49,731 nucleotides of DNA from Candidatus Flemingiibacterium merdigallinarum (GTDB taxonomy: Bacteria > Bacillota > Clostridia > Oscillospirales > CAG-272): positions 1 through 49,731 of the forward strand of contig CAJFKR010000007.1 in the NCBI GenBank assembly GCA_904386005.1, written 5' to 3'. Shown here in pieces: positions 16,650 to 25,082 of the stretch. Position 1 is the first letter of the stretch, and every line of letters begins with the position of its first letter. Made by a program: the position numbers and the translations under genes. The notes under the pieces are model-generated. The model was not told the DNA's origin, did no database searches, and worked only from the letters and a program-made list of their open reading frames with translations.

Positions 16650-17294
16650 TTAATAATTTGCTTGATCGGGCGTATGCGGAGCAATGATTCGCGTGTAATC
16701 GGCGCAGATAGCTTCGAGCTCGCTGTCTGTCAACTCTCGCACCCCGCCGAGCGGCAGCTCCGGGTCGAGCTTCAGCCCGCCGATTCGCACCCGCTTCAGA
16801 TAGAACACATGGCAGCCGGTCGACTTGATCATCAGCTTGACCTGATGCTTCTTCCCCTCGGTGATCGTCAGATAACCGGCGCTGACACAGCCGTCTGGAT
16901 TTTTCATCCATTTCGACAGCTTGCTCTGCGGATAGTAGGCGATGTGGTCGCGCACACGCGAGTATCCGACCAGCTCAACCTTAGCCTGACACGCGGTATT
17001 GCCGGTGTGGTACAGCTCGATTCCGGATTCGAGCGCGGAGATACCCTCATCGTCAAGCCTGCCCATCGCCAAGAAAAAATAGCATTTTTCGACCTTGCGC
17101 CCGGGCTGCATAAGCAGATTGTCGAGCCGACCGTCGTCGGTCAGAATCAGCAGCCCCTCGGTGTCGACGTCGAGCCGACCGACCGGATGCAGACCTCGCA
17201 GCGACTCGGGCAGGCAGTCCATTATCGTCGCGCGCTGACTGTCGCGGCAGGCGGTGATGTATCCGCGCGGCTTGTTGAACATATATACCGGCAT
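16650..17294 (-). CDS. RsuA/RluB/E/F-family pseudouridine synthase lacking the S4 domain
   Basis: A 214-residue rRNA pseudouridine synthase. The catalytic Asp is in GRLDVDTEGLLILTDDG; VYMFNKPRGY opens the domain, and EGKKHQVKLM corresponds to the family's EGRxxQVRRM. The N-terminal S4 RNA-binding domain found in RsuA and RluB is absent, as in RluE. The start ATG 17294 lies one base after the TGA of the preceding gene, so translation is probably coupled; an open extension of 20 codons into that gene looks unrelated to the family. The rRNA target cannot be told from sequence alone. Confidence 0.87.
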   Translation of the reverse strand: MPVYMFNKPRGYITACRDSQRATIMDCLPESLRGLHPVGRLDVDTEGLLILTDDGRLDNLLMQPGRKVEKCYFFLAMGRLDDEGISALESGIELYHTGNTACQAKVELVGYSRVRDHIAYYPQSKLSKWMKNPDGCVSAGYLTITEGKKHQVKLMIKSTGCHVFYLKRVRIGGLKLDPELPLGGVRELTDSELEAICADYTRIIAPHTPDQANY

Positions 17295-17295
17295 A

Positions 17296-17832
17296 TCACA
17301 TCGCGAAGTCCTGATCGCCGCTCCGCTGCAGCGGCAGACGGCGTTTGATTTCATCCGCGAACTCTTTGTCCGGCTCGAAGCGGATCTCTATCAGCTTGTC
17401 GTCGTCACGGTAGAGGATCAGATACATATTTTCCTTGCCTATATTCTGACAATAGTTGAACCGATTGTCGACCTTGCCGTATCTTGACTGGTAGTCGGCG
17501 ACCTCACCGTATTTGAACAGCGTTATCACATTGTAAAGCGACACATGGCATACCTTCGTGTCCCGCTCACCCTGACGCTTGTATATCAAAAGGTCGGTAT
17601 CGCCGTTTTCTTTGTCCTCTAATATATATCTGAACTCGGACAGCGCGTAGCGCACCATGACCTGTAAGCCGCAGACCATCATCATAATCGCCGCGAGCTG
17701 TATCAGCCCGCGATAAGGCAGCTCCTGACCGTTGTAGCTGAGCGAGGCGAGCGTCCAGACCACAACTGAAAATACTACAAATAGCGCGGATAGTACCCGC
17801 TGCTTCTTGGACGGAGTTGGTTTGTATGTCAT
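17296..17832 (-). CDS. Small membrane protein with two transmembrane helices and a PH-like cytoplasmic domain
   Basis: A 178-residue protein of unknown function. Two hydrophobic helices at about residues 12-32 and 42-60 are joined by a short loop (SYNGQELPYRG). A polar domain follows, with alternating strands (FRYILEDKENGDTDLLIYKRQG, KENMYLILYRDDDKLIEIRFEPD), which suggests a PH-like or split-barrel fold facing the cytoplasm. ATG 17832 lacks a close Shine-Dalgarno; AAAGGTGAG lies about 30 nt upstream with a small GC hairpin in between. It overlaps tightly with the pseudouridine synthase gene behind it. Confidence 0.75.
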   Translation of the reverse strand: MTYKPTPSKKQRVLSALFVVFSVVVWTLASLSYNGQELPYRGLIQLAAIMMMVCGLQVMVRYALSEFRYILEDKENGDTDLLIYKRQGERDTKVCHVSLYNVITLFKYGEVADYQSRYGKVDNRFNYCQNIGKENMYLILYRDDDKLIEIRFEPDKEFADEIKRRLPLQRSGDQDFAM

Positions 17833-17907
17833 ATTAATCGCGCGAAGCGGTCGCTCCGCTCACCTTTCTGTTTATTGTCAATTTATGAACTGTAAATTAA
17901 TCATCTG

Positions 17908-18417
17908 TCAGTTCATGAATCCGTGCGACAGCAGCACCTGACCGTCGCGCAGCTCGCAGAGACCGAACGCCATGCGCCCGTCGTCCGGCAGGAATATGCT
18001 GCCCGGGTTGAACACATACAGCCTGCCCTTGCCGTCGGACGGCGGAAGTATATGCTCGTCCCGGACGTGTGTGTGACCGTACATCACGATATCCGCGCCC
18101 TTCGACCGCGCGTAGGCTTCGAGGACGCCGCAGCCCGATTTGACCGCGTATTTGTGACCGTGAGTTATAAGTACGCGTTTTGAGTCAAACTCGAGCATAC
18201 GCTCGAAAATATTCTTGTCCGAATAATCAATGCCGCTGTCGCAGTTGCCGGCGACGCCGTAAAAATCGAGCTTGAATTCGTCGGCGACCTGCTTCGCGCC
18301 GGAATATCCGTCGCCAAGGAATATCATTCCGTCGAGACCCGCGTCAAGATTCAGCCCTATCGCCTTTTTCATATTGCGCGACGCGCCGTGGGAATCCGAG
18401 AAAATAATGAATCGCAA
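17908..18417 (-). CDS. YfcE/MJ0936-type metallophosphoesterase
   Basis: A calcineurin-like phosphodiesterase of about 169 residues. The metal sites are clear: FSDSHG, LGDG, GNCD, THGHKY and GHTHVRDE, in family order. Members hydrolyse phosphodiesters, often with two Mn ions, in the cytoplasm. Homologues start two or three residues before the first strand, so I place the start at TTG 18417 (fMRFIIFSDSHG), with GGGG 8 nt upstream. In-frame ATGs at 18468 and 18489 would add residues without similarity and lack ribosome sites. It is divergent from the small-protein cluster at 18511. Confidence 0.88.
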   Translation of the reverse strand: MRFIIFSDSHGASRNMKKAIGLNLDAGLDGMIFLGDGYSGAKQVADEFKLDFYGVAGNCDSGIDYSDKNIFERMLEFDSKRVLITHGHKYAVKSGCGVLEAYARSKGADIVMYGHTHVRDEHILPPSDGKGRLYVFNPGSIFLPDDGRMAFGLCELRDGQVLLSHGFMN

Positions 18418-18510
18418 AAAACAAACCCCATTTCGAGTAATATTGTAACGATTTTCCGGAATATACATATTATTGATATTGAACCACAATTACAGAGGGG
18501 AGTAATATCC

Positions 18511-18756
18511 ATGCAAATAGACCGCACCACACTCGACCGACTGCTGAGCCTCGACGACACCACGCTCGCGAGGACGATATCCACGCTCGCGGCCGCCGCC
18601 GGAATCGACCAAAGGAGCGCGCAGGCGGCGATATCCGACCTGCGGCTCGTGCGCCAGAGCCTTTCGAACGCGACCGACGCCGACATCGGCAAGGCTATCG
18701 ATATGCTTGGTGAGGACCGCGTCCGCGCGATGCTCTCCGCGCTTGGCAGAATGTGA
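18511..18756 (+). CDS. Small helical protein of unknown function, first of a three-gene cluster
   Basis: An 81-residue, all-helical, Ala/Leu/Asp-rich protein (MQIDRTTLDRLLSLDDTTL... ending in MLSALGRM). A strong GAGGGGAG lies 8 nt before ATG 18511. It overlaps the next gene by one base (TGATG), so the two are translated together. Its helices resemble small partner proteins found next to similar ORFs in other Clostridia as far as I recall, but I cannot name a family. Confidence 0.75.
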   Translation: MQIDRTTLDRLLSLDDTTLARTISTLAAAAGIDQRSAQAAISDLRLVRQSLSNATDADIGKAIDMLGEDRVRAMLSALGRM

Positions 18757-19274
18757 TGGCAGACGTCGATTTACAAGCAAAGCTGCGCGAGCTGCTCGCC
18801 GACCCGACCGCGCTGTCGGGGATTATGAGTCTCGTCTCGGGGCTGGGTCTGTCGCAGTCATCGGGGCAGCCGACCGCGTCACAGACAGCGCAGACCTCAC
18901 AGCTGGATTTCACGCAGCCGCAACAGCCGCAACCGAATTTCGCGCAGCCGTCAAACCCACTATTAAATCTCGGACAGCTATCAGAGACACAGCCGAGCAT
19001 ATCGACAAATAACATTGACAGCAGTTCGGGTGTATCATCCGCGGCGGGCACTGATAATACCGTATCGAGCGGCGATGACAGTATACCTGTATTCGCAAGA
19101 CAACCAAATATACCGCGGCTGCCGGTAAAGGTGGGCGCGAGAGATCAGGGCTGCGCCCTGCTTGCCGCGCTCAAGCCCTACCTCGCACCCAAACGCGCCG
19201 AGAAAATCGACACTATGATCAAGCTGATGCAGCTGACCGAGCTTACGCGAGGTATGCTGAACGGTCGGAGCTGA
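18756..19274 (+). CDS. Unknown protein with Gln/Pro/Ser-rich linker, second of the cluster
   Basis: A 172-residue protein in three parts. A short N-terminal helix pair (about 1-35, LRELLADPTALSGIMSLVSGLG) leads to a disordered linker rich in Gln, Pro, Thr and Ser (about 36-118). A C-terminal helical domain (about 120-170) has the pattern RDQGCALLAALKPYL followed by KRAEKIDTMIKLMQL. The linker looks expanded and low in complexity. ATG 18756 overlaps the stop of the preceding gene; a GTG one codon earlier is also possible. No signal peptide or membrane span is seen. The function is unknown. Confidence 0.75.
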   Translation: MADVDLQAKLRELLADPTALSGIMSLVSGLGLSQSSGQPTASQTAQTSQLDFTQPQQPQPNFAQPSNPLLNLGQLSETQPSISTNNIDSSSGVSSAAGTDNTVSSGDDSIPVFARQPNIPRLPVKVGARDQGCALLAALKPYLAPKRAEKIDTMIKLMQLTELTRGMLNGRS

Positions 19275-19304
19275 AATAAAATTCCGCCGAAAGGAGTAAA
19301 CAAG

Positions 19305-19979
19305 ATGTATACCCGTCAATATGACGACAGCCGCGGCACTATCGACCCGCCTGAAAATTATTCCGGATATGTTTTCGACCGTTCAGCCAAGGGCGGTCGG
19401 CAGACCGGCGATGCAGCGCATGAGACTTCGATCGGCGGAGCTGCCGAGCCTGAAAGGTTCGCGCCGAATCAAGGAGCGCGAGGCGAAGCCGATGTAAACC
19501 GAACTGAACTGAACAGCCAAACAGATGAGCAAAAGCCGGACGCGGCGGTTGGTTTGTTTGATAATAATCGCACGAACGCCGACGCGGGCTGTCCGTTTGA
19601 ACATAATCATGCGAATACCGACGCAGGCTGCCCGTTTGGACAGAGCCGCGCGAATGCTGACGCGGGCTGCCCGTTCGAACAAAATCGCGCAAATGCCGAC
19701 ACAGGCTGCCCGTTCGAACAAAATCGCGTAAATGCCGACACGAGCTGTCACCTTGAGCAAAACCGCTCGCGCGAGGATATGCCGGCAGAACAACAGACAA
19801 ATCATTCGGACAGCGGGCTTATCTCGGGGCTATTGAATCGATTCAAGCATCTCGAGTTCGACGACCTGCTGCTGCTCGGGCTTATCATCCTGTTGTGGAA
19901 CGGTCGCAACGAAGACGGACACGACGGCAATGATGATCTGCTGCTCATTCTCGGACTATTGTTCATCACCGGAATCTGA
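19305..19979 (+). CDS. Unknown protein with five Cys-bearing 13-residue repeats and hydrophobic C-terminus
   Basis: A 224-residue protein. A charged, low-complexity N-terminal part (1-89) is followed by five tandem 13-residue repeats (90-154) of the form ANADAGCPFEQNR, each with one Cys. The end is a conserved-looking tail with FDDLLLLGLIILLW and DDLLLILGLLFI, two hydrophobic helices broken by an acidic hinge. GAAAGGAG precedes ATG 19305. The hydrophobic tail could anchor it in a membrane or drive assembly; sporulation-related small proteins often look like this, but that is a guess. It is last in the cluster and followed by a strong terminator. Confidence 0.75.
   Translation: MYTRQYDDSRGTIDPPENYSGYVFDRSAKGGRQTGDAAHETSIGGAAEPERFAPNQGARGEADVNRTELNSQTDEQKPDAAVGLFDNNRTNADAGCPFEHNHANTDAGCPFGQSRANADAGCPFEQNRANADTGCPFEQNRVNADTSCHLEQNRSREDMPAEQQTNHSDSGLISGLLNRFKHLEFDDLLLLGLIILLWNGRNEDGHDGNDDLLLILGLLFITGI
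19572..19766 (+). repeat. Coding tandem repeat, 39 bp x 5
   Basis: Five adjacent 39-bp copies (starting at 19572, 19611, 19650, 19689 and 19728) encode 13-residue units with consensus ANADAGCPFEQNR. The third and fourth are nearly identical, the first and fifth more diverged, as expected for recent internal expansion. Confidence 0.93.
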
Positions 19980-20016
19980 TAGTTTCGCAAATTATAAATC
20001 ATCGATTATAACGCCG

Positions 20017-20053
20017 AATAACCGATACGCATTGCCGTATCGGTTATTTTTTT
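20017..20053 (+). terminator. Rho-independent terminator of the three-gene cluster
   Basis: A 13-bp stem (AATAACCGATACG with its complement, 20017-20029 and 20036-20048) with a 6-nt loop runs into seven T. The stop codon of the convergent gene (20044-20046) lies inside the hairpin. Confidence 0.9.
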
Positions 20054-21075
20054 GACAACATATATTCGTCCTCGCGCGCATATACCTCCGGATCTTGTGA
20101 AAAGGAAAGCGTCCTACAGGAATAGAGCAGCTTGTCCTGAAAATACGTGTTGTGCTCTGTTATCATCAGGCAGTCGAGCGAGATATAATACTCCTCGCGA
20201 GTCGCGTATTTATTGTCGTTGAACGCAAGATAATAGACGTTGCCGTTCTCGGTATACAGCAGCATGAGCTCACAGTCAGTATAGCGCTCAGCGTCTGAAA
20301 AAGACTCGCTGTTCGATGTTTCACTGTCGTCTGAAATATCAGTATCGGATATTTCTTCATCAATCGAATCGATATTATCGAGCGCGTTTATCTGTCCCGA
20401 TTCGATCGTATCGGTAAAAATATTTGACGTATCTATAGCTTCCGAATCGGGAGTATCTGTATCAGCAGTGACCGAATCGGGAAATTCCTCGAGTATCTCG
20501 AGCAGTGTCTCGACCGACGGAATGCCGGCTTCATTTTCGCAGCTGTAGTCGTCCGGCAACGGCAGACTGCGCGAGAGTCCGGTAGCCTCATCGTAGTAAC
20601 TCGCCGTCGTGCCGTCTCCGACAATCAGCTCCACAAGGCTGCCATATGAATCGTCAGCGTATTTCTCGATTCTGAACCGGTCGCCCCAGCGCGTCAATAT
20701 GACCCGGCGCTCGCTCACCTGATCGTCGTAGTAATAGCTGATTCGCACGCTCTGGTAGATACCCTCCGGCTCGGGCTCGCCGAGCAGCGCGGCGTGCAGG
20801 TTTTCATAGCTCGTGTCAAACGAAATTTCGACCTTGTCAGTTGATTTGCCGTTTCTCACTGCTCCTTCGAGCGCTTCGCTGTCCCACGGAACGACCTCAT
20901 ATCGATCGTTTGACGGAAGTCCGAGCAAATCGGTGATGAAGTCGGGCAGAATCAGCAGTCTGACCGAACACATCCAGTAGAGTATCGCTCCGAAGATGAT
21001 GAGCAGCAGGACGACCAGAATTATTAGTCCGGGAGCCGAGCTGTGAGGCACGGCGAGATCGTCACGCTTTTTCAT
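20044..21075 (-). CDS. Membrane-anchored extracellular protein with acidic Ser/Asp/Thr-rich insert
   Basis: A 343-residue protein of unknown function. A short cytoplasmic N-terminus leads to one transmembrane helix at about 16-40 (LIILVVLLLIIFGAILYW). The outside part has a beta-rich domain (YQSVRISYYYDDQVSERRVILTRWGDRFRIEKY), then an acidic, probably disordered stretch at about 200-265 full of Asp, Ser, Thr and Glu, then a second beta segment (CELMLLYTENGNVYYLAFNDN). Its start overlaps the end of the WecA/TagO-like gene by 14 nt, so the two are co-translated and may act together at the cell surface. It could assist wall-polymer assembly, but nothing in the sequence proves it. Confidence 0.8.
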   Translation of the reverse strand: MKKRDDLAVPHSSAPGLIILVVLLLIIFGAILYWMCSVRLLILPDFITDLLGLPSNDRYEVVPWDSEALEGAVRNGKSTDKVEISFDTSYENLHAALLGEPEPEGIYQSVRISYYYDDQVSERRVILTRWGDRFRIEKYADDSYGSLVELIVGDGTTASYYDEATGLSRSLPLPDDYSCENEAGIPSVETLLEILEEFPDSVTADTDTPDSEAIDTSNIFTDTIESGQINALDNIDSIDEEISDTDISDDSETSNSESFSDAERYTDCELMLLYTENGNVYYLAFNDNKYATREEYYISLDCLMITEHNTYFQDKLLYSCRTLSFSQDPEVYAREDEYMLSKK

Positions 21076-22450
21076 TTTTCAACTTCGACTTTGACACCTT
21101 TTTTCGCTTTGCCGGACCCGGCTTGTCCGCCTCGACCGCGGCTTCAGCGAGCGCCGCGGGTTGTGCATCCACAGACGCTGACTGTATATCGTCGCCGTTC
21201 AGCTCGCTGCTTTGCGAATCGTCATCTGCCATTACGCTATGTGACAGTACATCATCCGGCACTCCGCTTCCCGACTGTATGTCATCCGACATTATGCTGT
21301 CAGTCTGTATGTCACCTGACGCCGCACTGCTTACTATAGTGCCTTCCGACAGCTCACCGTTCGATTGAACGCCGGTCTGACACGTCTTTTGGTCATTCTC
21401 ACTGTGGAGCTCGAGTCCCATTTTCTCGCGCTCGTCGCCGTGCTTCAGTATCAGGAAGTTGACGAGGAATATCGCGAAGCCCGATACGATTATGATTATC
21501 GCGCGCGTGAAATACTCCTCGGTGAACATAATCGCCGATGTGCCGAGTATACCGCAGATCGCGTAGAGTATGCGCACGCTCTGCTTCTGATTGAAGCCCA
21601 TATCGATGAGCTTGTGGTGCAGATGTCCGCGGTCGGCCGAGAACGGGCTCTTGCCGTGCGCGATGCGGCGTATGAACGCGAACGCCGTGTCGCAGATCGG
21701 CAGACCGAATATCGACAAGGGTATCATGAATGAAATCACCGTGTGCAGCTTGAATATTCCGCTGACCGCGATCACCGCCATGGTGTAGCCGAGGAAGAGC
21801 GCGCCGGTATCGCCCATGAATATCTTCGCCGGATTTGAGTTGAACGGCAGAAATCCGAGGCAGGAGCCGACTACCATCGCGGTCATAAGCGCGACCGCGT
21901 ATTCGCCCTTGAGCACCATTACGGTCAGCAGTGAAAACGAGCAGATCGCCGACACGCCGCAGGCGAGTCCGTCAAGACCGTCGATAAGGTTTATAGCGTT
22001 CGTAAGACCGACAATCCACAATATGGTCAGCGGCACCGCCCAGACGCCGAATGTGATGTAGGTTCCGAAAAAGTTGATATATCTTATGACCACACCCTGC
22101 GATACCGCGATCATCGCGATGCCGATCTGCGCCGCGAGCTTAATCCAGGCGTTGATGCGGAAAACGTCGTCAATGATGCCGACCGCGACAATGATAAGTC
22201 CGCCCGCGTAAATCGCGACGTGCACCGGCGTTATGTCGCTGAACACAAGCGACGAGATTACAAAGCCGATGAATATCGCGAGTCCGCCAATGCGCGGAAT
22301 CGGCTGCTTGTGCATACGCCGCTCGTCGCGCGGCACGTCGATAGCGCCGATTTTGTATGCCAGCACACGCACCGCGGGAGTCGTCGCGAACGCTATCAAT
22401 GCCGCGAGCACGAGACCGGCGGCGATATAAATCAACTGGTTTATTTGCAT
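21062..22450 (-). CDS. WecA/TagO-like undecaprenyl-phosphate sugar-1-phosphate transferase with repetitive acidic tail
   Basis: A 462-residue polytopic membrane enzyme of the MraY/WecA family with about 11 helices. The motifs PRIGGLAIFIGF, NLIDGLDGLACG, NPAKIFMGDTGALFLG and GHLHHKLIDMGF are all in place. It transfers GlcNAc-1-phosphate or a similar sugar phosphate to undecaprenyl phosphate, the first step of teichoic-acid or surface polysaccharide synthesis. After about residue 349 comes a tail absent from typical members: ten-residue acidic repeats (SDDIQSGSGV-like, 379-428), an Ala-rich stretch and a Lys-rich end. ATG 22450 has no obvious Shine-Dalgarno. The downstream membrane-anchored gene overlaps it by 14 nt. 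Confidence 0.9.
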   Translation of the reverse strand: MQINQLIYIAAGLVLAALIAFATTPAVRVLAYKIGAIDVPRDERRMHKQPIPRIGGLAIFIGFVISSLVFSDITPVHVAIYAGGLIIVAVGIIDDVFRINAWIKLAAQIGIAMIAVSQGVVIRYINFFGTYITFGVWAVPLTILWIVGLTNAINLIDGLDGLACGVSAICSFSLLTVMVLKGEYAVALMTAMVVGSCLGFLPFNSNPAKIFMGDTGALFLGYTMAVIAVSGIFKLHTVISFMIPLSIFGLPICDTAFAFIRRIAHGKSPFSADRGHLHHKLIDMGFNQKQSVRILYAICGILGTSAIMFTEEYFTRAIIIIVSGFAIFLVNFLILKHGDEREKMGLELHSENDQKTCQTGVQSNGELSEGTIVSSAASGDIQTDSIMSDDIQSGSGVPDDVLSHSVMADDDSQSSELNGDDIQSASVDAQPAALAEAAVEADKPGPAKRKKVSKSKLKNEKA

Positions 22451-22774
22451 TTGCTTTTATACGGCTTCACTCTGTAAATCTGTAAAGCCTCTCCTCCTGT
22501 AAAAATGCGACCTTGCCGATGAAGCCGCGAAGCCATACCGGAGCTGTGATAGAAACAACTCCGGATTTGGCTTCATTAATATTATTAGACGAAGAATCAG
22601 ACATTTTGTTCCGGATTATAATTCAAAACACATCGCGATATCACTTTACAGCTCTGAAAACTTAATTTAAGACCTCACAGCTTCCGGCTCAACTCACTCG
22701 TATTGTTCCCGTCTTGGAATGACAAAATACCTGATTTCTTCGCAAAGCGCCGAAATTTTACCTGACTGCTATAA
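22451..22774. other. Intergenic stretch with an imperfect hairpin
   Basis: No coding frame of merit is seen in this 324-bp gap. An inverted repeat at 22529-22574 pairs GAAGCC-ATA-CCGGAG with CTCCGG-ATTT-GGCTTC around a 15-nt loop. It lacks a T-run on the minus strand, so it may be a processing or attenuation structure in the leader of the WecA-like gene instead of a simple terminator. Confidence 0.5.
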
Positions 22775-23962
22775 TCAGAGCATCGACTTGACCGCGTCGC
22801 AAAGGCAGGCTACGCCCTTGACAATCTGCTCGTCGGACGGGGTCGAATAGTTGAGTCTGAACGACTGCGACGGAGCGTCAGGGTCGCTGTTGAACGCCTG
22901 TCCAGGGACTACCGCGACCTTGTTCTTCATCGCGGTCTGTATGAATTCAGACTGGCTGATGCTGTCCGGCAGTGTACACCAGATGAACAGACCGCCCTCG
23001 GGACGGGTGTATTTCACGCAGTCGGGCATATTGCGGTCAAGCTCTGACAGCATAAGCCCGCTCTTGTGCAGATAGAGCGCGCGGATTTCCGCGATGTGCG
23101 CGTCCATGTCGCACTCGGCGATGTAGCGGTGGCAGAGCATCTGGAAAAAGATGTTGGTATGTACGTCCTCGACCTGCTTCGCGACGACCATCTTCTGCAC
23201 CACCGGCTCGGGTCCGCAGATAAAACCGATGCGCATACCGGCCGACAGTACCTTCGAGTAGCTGCCCGAGTAGACGACAATACCGTCCTCGTCCATGCTC
23301 TTGATCGTCGGTATCTCCTCGCCGGCGAAGCGCAGCTCGCCGTAAGGGTTGTCCTCAAGTATCAGCACGCCGTATTTCTTAGCGAGCGCGAGCGCGGCTT
23401 TGCGCTTTTCGAGCGACATACAGGTTCCGGCGGGATTCTGGAAGGTCGGGATTAAGTAGATGATTTTCGCGTTCGGGTTTGCCTTGAGGGCGGCTTCGAG
23501 CGCGTCGATGTTGACTCCGTCTTCCTCGAGTCCGACGCCGACCAGCTTCGCTCCGCACGAGCGGAACGCGTTCAGCGCGCCGATGAAGCTCGGATCCTCG
23601 ACAATCACCGTGTCGCCCTCGTTGCACATAGTCTTGCAAAGCAGCTCGATTCCCTGCTGACCGCCGGACGTGATTATAGTCATGTCAAAATCGCGGCCGA
23701 TGCCAAAGCGGCTCGAAAGCCGAGCCTTTACATCCTCGCGCAGCGGAGGATATCCCTCGGTCACGCTGTACTGCAATGCGGATGTCGCGCTGTCGCGGAA
23801 GATGTCGGCGGAGATACGGGCGAGGTCGTCTACCGGAAACGACTCCGGCGCGGGATTTCCGGCCGCGAACGAGATTATAGTCGGGTCGGTAAGCGCTTTG
23901 AATATCTCACGGATGGCAGAAGGCTTGAGCGATTTCATTTTATCGGATATACGGTATTCCAT
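22775..23962 (-). CDS. PLP-dependent class I aminotransferase (LysN/MocR-like)
   Basis: A 395-residue fold-type I aminotransferase. The PLP lysine lies in SGSYSKVLSAGMRIGF; FQNPAG and LEDNPYGELRF supply the Asn/Asp/Tyr that hold the cofactor, and FRLNYSTP the substrate-carboxylate Arg. It has the 2-aminoadipate/aromatic or branched aminotransferase look (ITSGGQQGIELLCK, EGGLFIWCTLP) without the N-terminal HTH of MocR regulators. It should transfer amino groups between an amino acid and 2-oxoglutarate in the cytoplasm; the preferred substrate is unclear. AAAGGAATAAAAT precedes ATG 23962. Confidence 0.92.
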   Translation of the reverse strand: MEYRISDKMKSLKPSAIREIFKALTDPTIISFAAGNPAPESFPVDDLARISADIFRDSATSALQYSVTEGYPPLREDVKARLSSRFGIGRDFDMTIITSGGQQGIELLCKTMCNEGDTVIVEDPSFIGALNAFRSCGAKLVGVGLEEDGVNIDALEAALKANPNAKIIYLIPTFQNPAGTCMSLEKRKAALALAKKYGVLILEDNPYGELRFAGEEIPTIKSMDEDGIVVYSGSYSKVLSAGMRIGFICGPEPVVQKMVVAKQVEDVHTNIFFQMLCHRYIAECDMDAHIAEIRALYLHKSGLMLSELDRNMPDCVKYTRPEGGLFIWCTLPDSISQSEFIQTAMKNKVAVVPGQAFNSDPDAPSQSFRLNYSTPSDEQIVKGVACLCDAVKSML

Positions 23963-24071
23963 ATTTTATTCCTTTCACCGCAATAGTCATGCGGGCGCAT
24001 TCCGGCTCATACATTAAAAATGTATTAATACGGAATACATATAATATTTCAATTGTTTCTTTTAATTATAC

Positions 24072-24100
24072 TTGAAATCGGGGCAAAAGTATGGTATACT
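24072..24100 (+). promoter_or_regulatory. Promoter of the membrane-anchored gene at 24233
   Basis: TTGAAA (24072-24077), a 17-bp spacer and TATACT (24095-24100). Transcription would start near 24107, giving a leader of about 125 nt. Confidence 0.7.
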
Positions 24101-24232
24101 TTTTGTACAGTCGTTAAATATTTTGTAAAATCGCGCCGAGCAGGCTCCAACGAGGCTGAATTCCGGGTTTTTATATTGTGTTTTGCGGCAAATTATAAAA
24201 AGGGAGCGCGCCGCACGGCGCTGTATAAATGT

Positions 24233-24943
24233 ATGGATATGTATGACGACGACGAAGTCTATGAAGAAGACGAAGGCAAACTCTCGGTCGGTAAGATTAT
24301 AAAGAAGTGCTTCAAATGGATTGCGATCCTGATAATCGTGCTTGTATACGCAGTCATCTTTGTACGGCTCTACTTCCGCGGCGTGCCCGGAGACTTCAAA
24401 GGCTTCACCTGGACCGACGGCGCGGTCGCGGCATTTGCCTCCGATCCGGAGAATTTCGAGATAATCGATATCGGTCTAACCGAAGCTATTGACGACGACG
24501 GCTTATATGAAATTTCCAACGCCTATATCTGTCCGTCGGCAGGTGAGGTTCAGCTGACTGTGCAGTACAACAGCCGCAGCACGATAAACACTCTAATGCA
24601 GCTATATTCGCTCACCGAGCGCCCTACCGGCGAGGTTTTTGTATATATCCTGCGCGGTGACGACGGCAGCGTGTATACCGATTATCAGTTCTCGGCGAAA
24701 TCCCGCCCGATGAATGAGTTCAGACGAATTATATTCACAGGCGTCGAATTCGACCCCGAGGTGCAGTATGACGTCGAGGTTTATTACGGCGGCGATGTCT
24801 CGGAGGAGTCGCTGATATCGAGATTCTTTACATTGTATGACAATGAAAAGGATAATCTCATAACAAAGCCGGACAAGGCGGGCAGCACAAATCTCGATTT
24901 TTCGTCACAACCCGCGTATATAAGCAAGCTGACCGAGGAATGA
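24233..24943 (+). CDS. Single-span membrane-anchored protein of unknown function
   Basis: A 236-residue protein. An acidic cytoplasmic start (MDMYDDDEVYEEDEGK) and a basic patch precede one transmembrane helix at about 25-45 (WIAILIIVLVYAVIFVRLYF). About 190 outside residues follow, rich in beta strands and aromatic residues (VQLTVQYNSR, GEVFVYILRGDDGSVYTDYQF, VQYDVEVYYGGDV). The open frame extends 60 codons upstream, but a promoter lies in that stretch, so ATG 24233 or 24239 is the start; no good Shine-Dalgarno marks either. I do not recognise a family. It stands alone between divergent and unrelated genes. Confidence 0.72.
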   Translation: MDMYDDDEVYEEDEGKLSVGKIIKKCFKWIAILIIVLVYAVIFVRLYFRGVPGDFKGFTWTDGAVAAFASDPENFEIIDIGLTEAIDDDGLYEISNAYICPSAGEVQLTVQYNSRSTINTLMQLYSLTERPTGEVFVYILRGDDGSVYTDYQFSAKSRPMNEFRRIIFTGVEFDPEVQYDVEVYYGGDVSEESLISRFFTLYDNEKDNLITKPDKAGSTNLDFSSQPAYISKLTEE

Positions 24944-25082
24944 ATATTATCGCCTGACCGCCGTTGTCGTAATTTTAATTTTCGAAAATTTGTATATTGT
25001 GAGAATCTAACGCGTCAGTCGATTGGAAAATTATTGGCAATAATGTAAAAATAACACCCATCCACAGAAAAGAGGAATCATT

